Part shown: positions 11,812 to 12,870 of the stretch, piece by piece | How the letters are laid out: each line of letters opens with the position of its first letter | Position numbering within the stretch: position 1 is the stretch's first letter | Origin: Veillonella parvula | GTDB taxonomy: Bacteria > Bacillota > Negativicutes > Veillonellales > Veillonellaceae | NCBI GenBank assembly: GCA_947096075.1 | Contig: CAMUQE010000048.1 | Coordinates: forward strand, 1 to 12,870 | DNA: 12,870 nt | Reading direction: 5' to 3' | Made by a program: the position numbers and the translations under genes | Notes under the pieces: model-generated | The model's database searches: none | Seen by the model: only the letters and a program-made list of their open reading frames with translations | Told to the model about the DNA's origin: nothing

Positions 11812-12783
11812 TTATGCGTTTTCTAACTTTTCTTGATCATCATGTTTACGGCAAATCCCCGCAAAGATAGAACCCGTAAAGTTATGAATAATGGAAAATA
11901 CTGCACCTGCTACCGCAGCTTGTGGTGTAAAGTGTTTAAGCGCTAAAGATACGGATAATGCAGAGTTTTGCATAGCCACTTCGATTTGCATAGCACGACG
12001 AGATGACACATCAATACTGAGGGCTTTACATACCAAGTATGTCACAACATAACCACTCAAATTTTGTACTAAACATGCTACAAAGATAATGAAACCAGTT
12101 TCGGCAATTTGCTTCTGGTTAACTGCAGTTACAGCTGCCAAAATAAGCAATACTGCGATAGCTGCAATTGTTGGACATACAGATTTTACAGGTTCAATTT
12201 TTGCGCCAATAAAGTAATTCAATACAATTCCTAAAATAATTGGTACCAACACAATTTTTACAATAGATATAAACATTGGCATAAATTGAATTTCAATAGA
12301 AGATGTTGCACCTGCATATAATACGACAAATAAAGGCGTTAAAATAGGTGCCAATAATGTAGATACAGTCGTTGCTGATACGGATAAAGGAACATTACCA
12401 TTTGCAAGGAAGGTCATTACATTAGAAGCAGTACCTCCAGGACATGCACCTAACAAGATAAAACCAATCCCAACTTCTGGTGGAAAATTAAATGCTAAGG
12501 CTACTAAGAAACCTGCTAATGGCATCCATAAGAATTGGATTACGGATACAAGAATAACCTTCATTGGTTGCTTAAATACATCAATAAAGACTTGAGCTGT
12601 TAATGTTAACCCCATCGCAAACATAACAAACTGTAGCATGTAAGCAATATAAGGAGTCATCCAAGAAAATACTGCAGGTAGCATATATGCTAAAACAGCC
12701 ATCAATAGTACTATCCATGATAGATAACTATTGAATAAGTGATTAATAGAACGAATAACACTCATAAAAACACTCGCTTTCAT
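11812..12783 (-). CDS. Bile acid:sodium symporter (BASS) family transporter
   Basis: Integral membrane protein of 323 aa with about nine or ten hydrophobic segments between residues 20 and 310. Family marks are GACPGGTASNVMTFLANGN at 112-130, with VPLSVSATTVSTLLAPILTP after it, and EVAMQNSALSVSLA at 268-281; these polar stretches line the sodium and substrate sites in known BASS structures. Bacterial members are sodium-coupled carriers for varied organic anions (bile acids, pantoate, 2-oxoacids); the substrate cannot be read from sequence and no neighbour points to one. No clear ribosome-binding site precedes ATG 12783. ATG 12765 (MSVIRSINHLF) has a weak GCGAGTG five bases upstream and may be the real start. 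Confidence 0.9.
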   Translation of the reverse strand: MKASVFMSVIRSINHLFNSYLSWIVLLMAVLAYMLPAVFSWMTPYIAYMLQFVMFAMGLTLTAQVFIDVFKQPMKVILVSVIQFLWMPLAGFLVALAFNFPPEVGIGFILLGACPGGTASNVMTFLANGNVPLSVSATTVSTLLAPILTPLFVVLYAGATSSIEIQFMPMFISIVKIVLVPIILGIVLNYFIGAKIEPVKSVCPTIAAIAVLLILAAVTAVNQKQIAETGFIIFVACLVQNLSGYVVTYLVCKALSIDVSSRRAMQIEVAMQNSALSVSLALKHFTPQAAVAGAVFSIIHNFTGSIFAGICRKHDDQEKLENA

Positions 12784-12810
12784 AATAAATCAAAATTTAA
12801 TACGCCGATT

Positions 12811-12839
12811 ATTATAGCATTTCTATAGAATATTAACAA
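12811..12839 (-). promoter_or_regulatory. Promoter of the BASS transporter gene
   Basis: TTGTTA (12839-12834), 17-bp spacer, TATAAT (12816-12811). The predicted start near 12804 leaves a leader of about 20 nt to ATG 12783 or about 38 nt to ATG 12765. The remaining 30 bases to the window end hold no open frame I can support. Confidence 0.72.
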
Positions 12840-12870
12840 CATATACAAAAGGAGTTCACATAACACCTGT

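Noticed and set aside
12845..12870. AAAGGAG on the plus strand as the ribosome-binding site of a gene leaving the window
   Set aside because: No ATG, GTG or TTG lies within the following bases before the window ends.

Overview
The window looks like a low-GC Firmicutes chromosome of the Negativicutes class, most likely Veillonella or a close relative. This is inferred from protein similarity, gene order and the short tmRNA tag (AEENFALAA); no search could be run. Apart from the integrase at the left edge, every gene lies on the minus strand, so transcription runs from high to low coordinates. Most of the window is conserved housekeeping chromosome. I do not see a complete, clearly new system.

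Left edge (1-1377): a tyrosine recombinase gene with a strong terminator, then about 170 bp carrying two families of short direct repeats, ending exactly at the 3' end of the tmRNA gene. This is the layout of one end of an integrated element (prophage, ICE or genomic island) using ssrA as its attachment site. The rest of the element lies outside the window.

ssrA and biotin block (1378-4280): the tmRNA gene has a consensus promoter that starts immediately after bioF. Upstream is a three-gene operon: an S-component-like membrane protein, bioW and bioF. Together these would make pimeloyl-CoA from pimelate and then KAPA (8-amino-7-oxononanoate). bioA, bioD and bioB are not here. The operon has a near-consensus promoter overlapped by two BirA-type inverted repeats.

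rnr-smpB and secG/sigH (4287-8215): RNase R and SmpB are the protein partners of tmRNA, so the bio operon sits inside what is usually a compact rnr-smpB-ssrA neighbourhood. Upstream, secG overlaps sigH by an ATGA junction and ends in an intrinsic terminator. sigH has its own promoter carrying a 17-bp perfect dyad.

cysS operon (8219-11715): a cysteine T-box riboswitch (specifier TGC) with clear antiterminator and terminator precedes cysS, mrnC, rlmB and rae1/yacP, which are packed with gaps of a few bases or overlaps. Cysteine tRNA charging should therefore also set the output of 23S rRNA maturation, 23S methylation and a ribosome-associated nuclease, with possible read-through into sigH and secG.

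Right edge (11724-12870): a BASS-family (bile acid:sodium symporter-like) transporter with its own promoter and a possible terminator.
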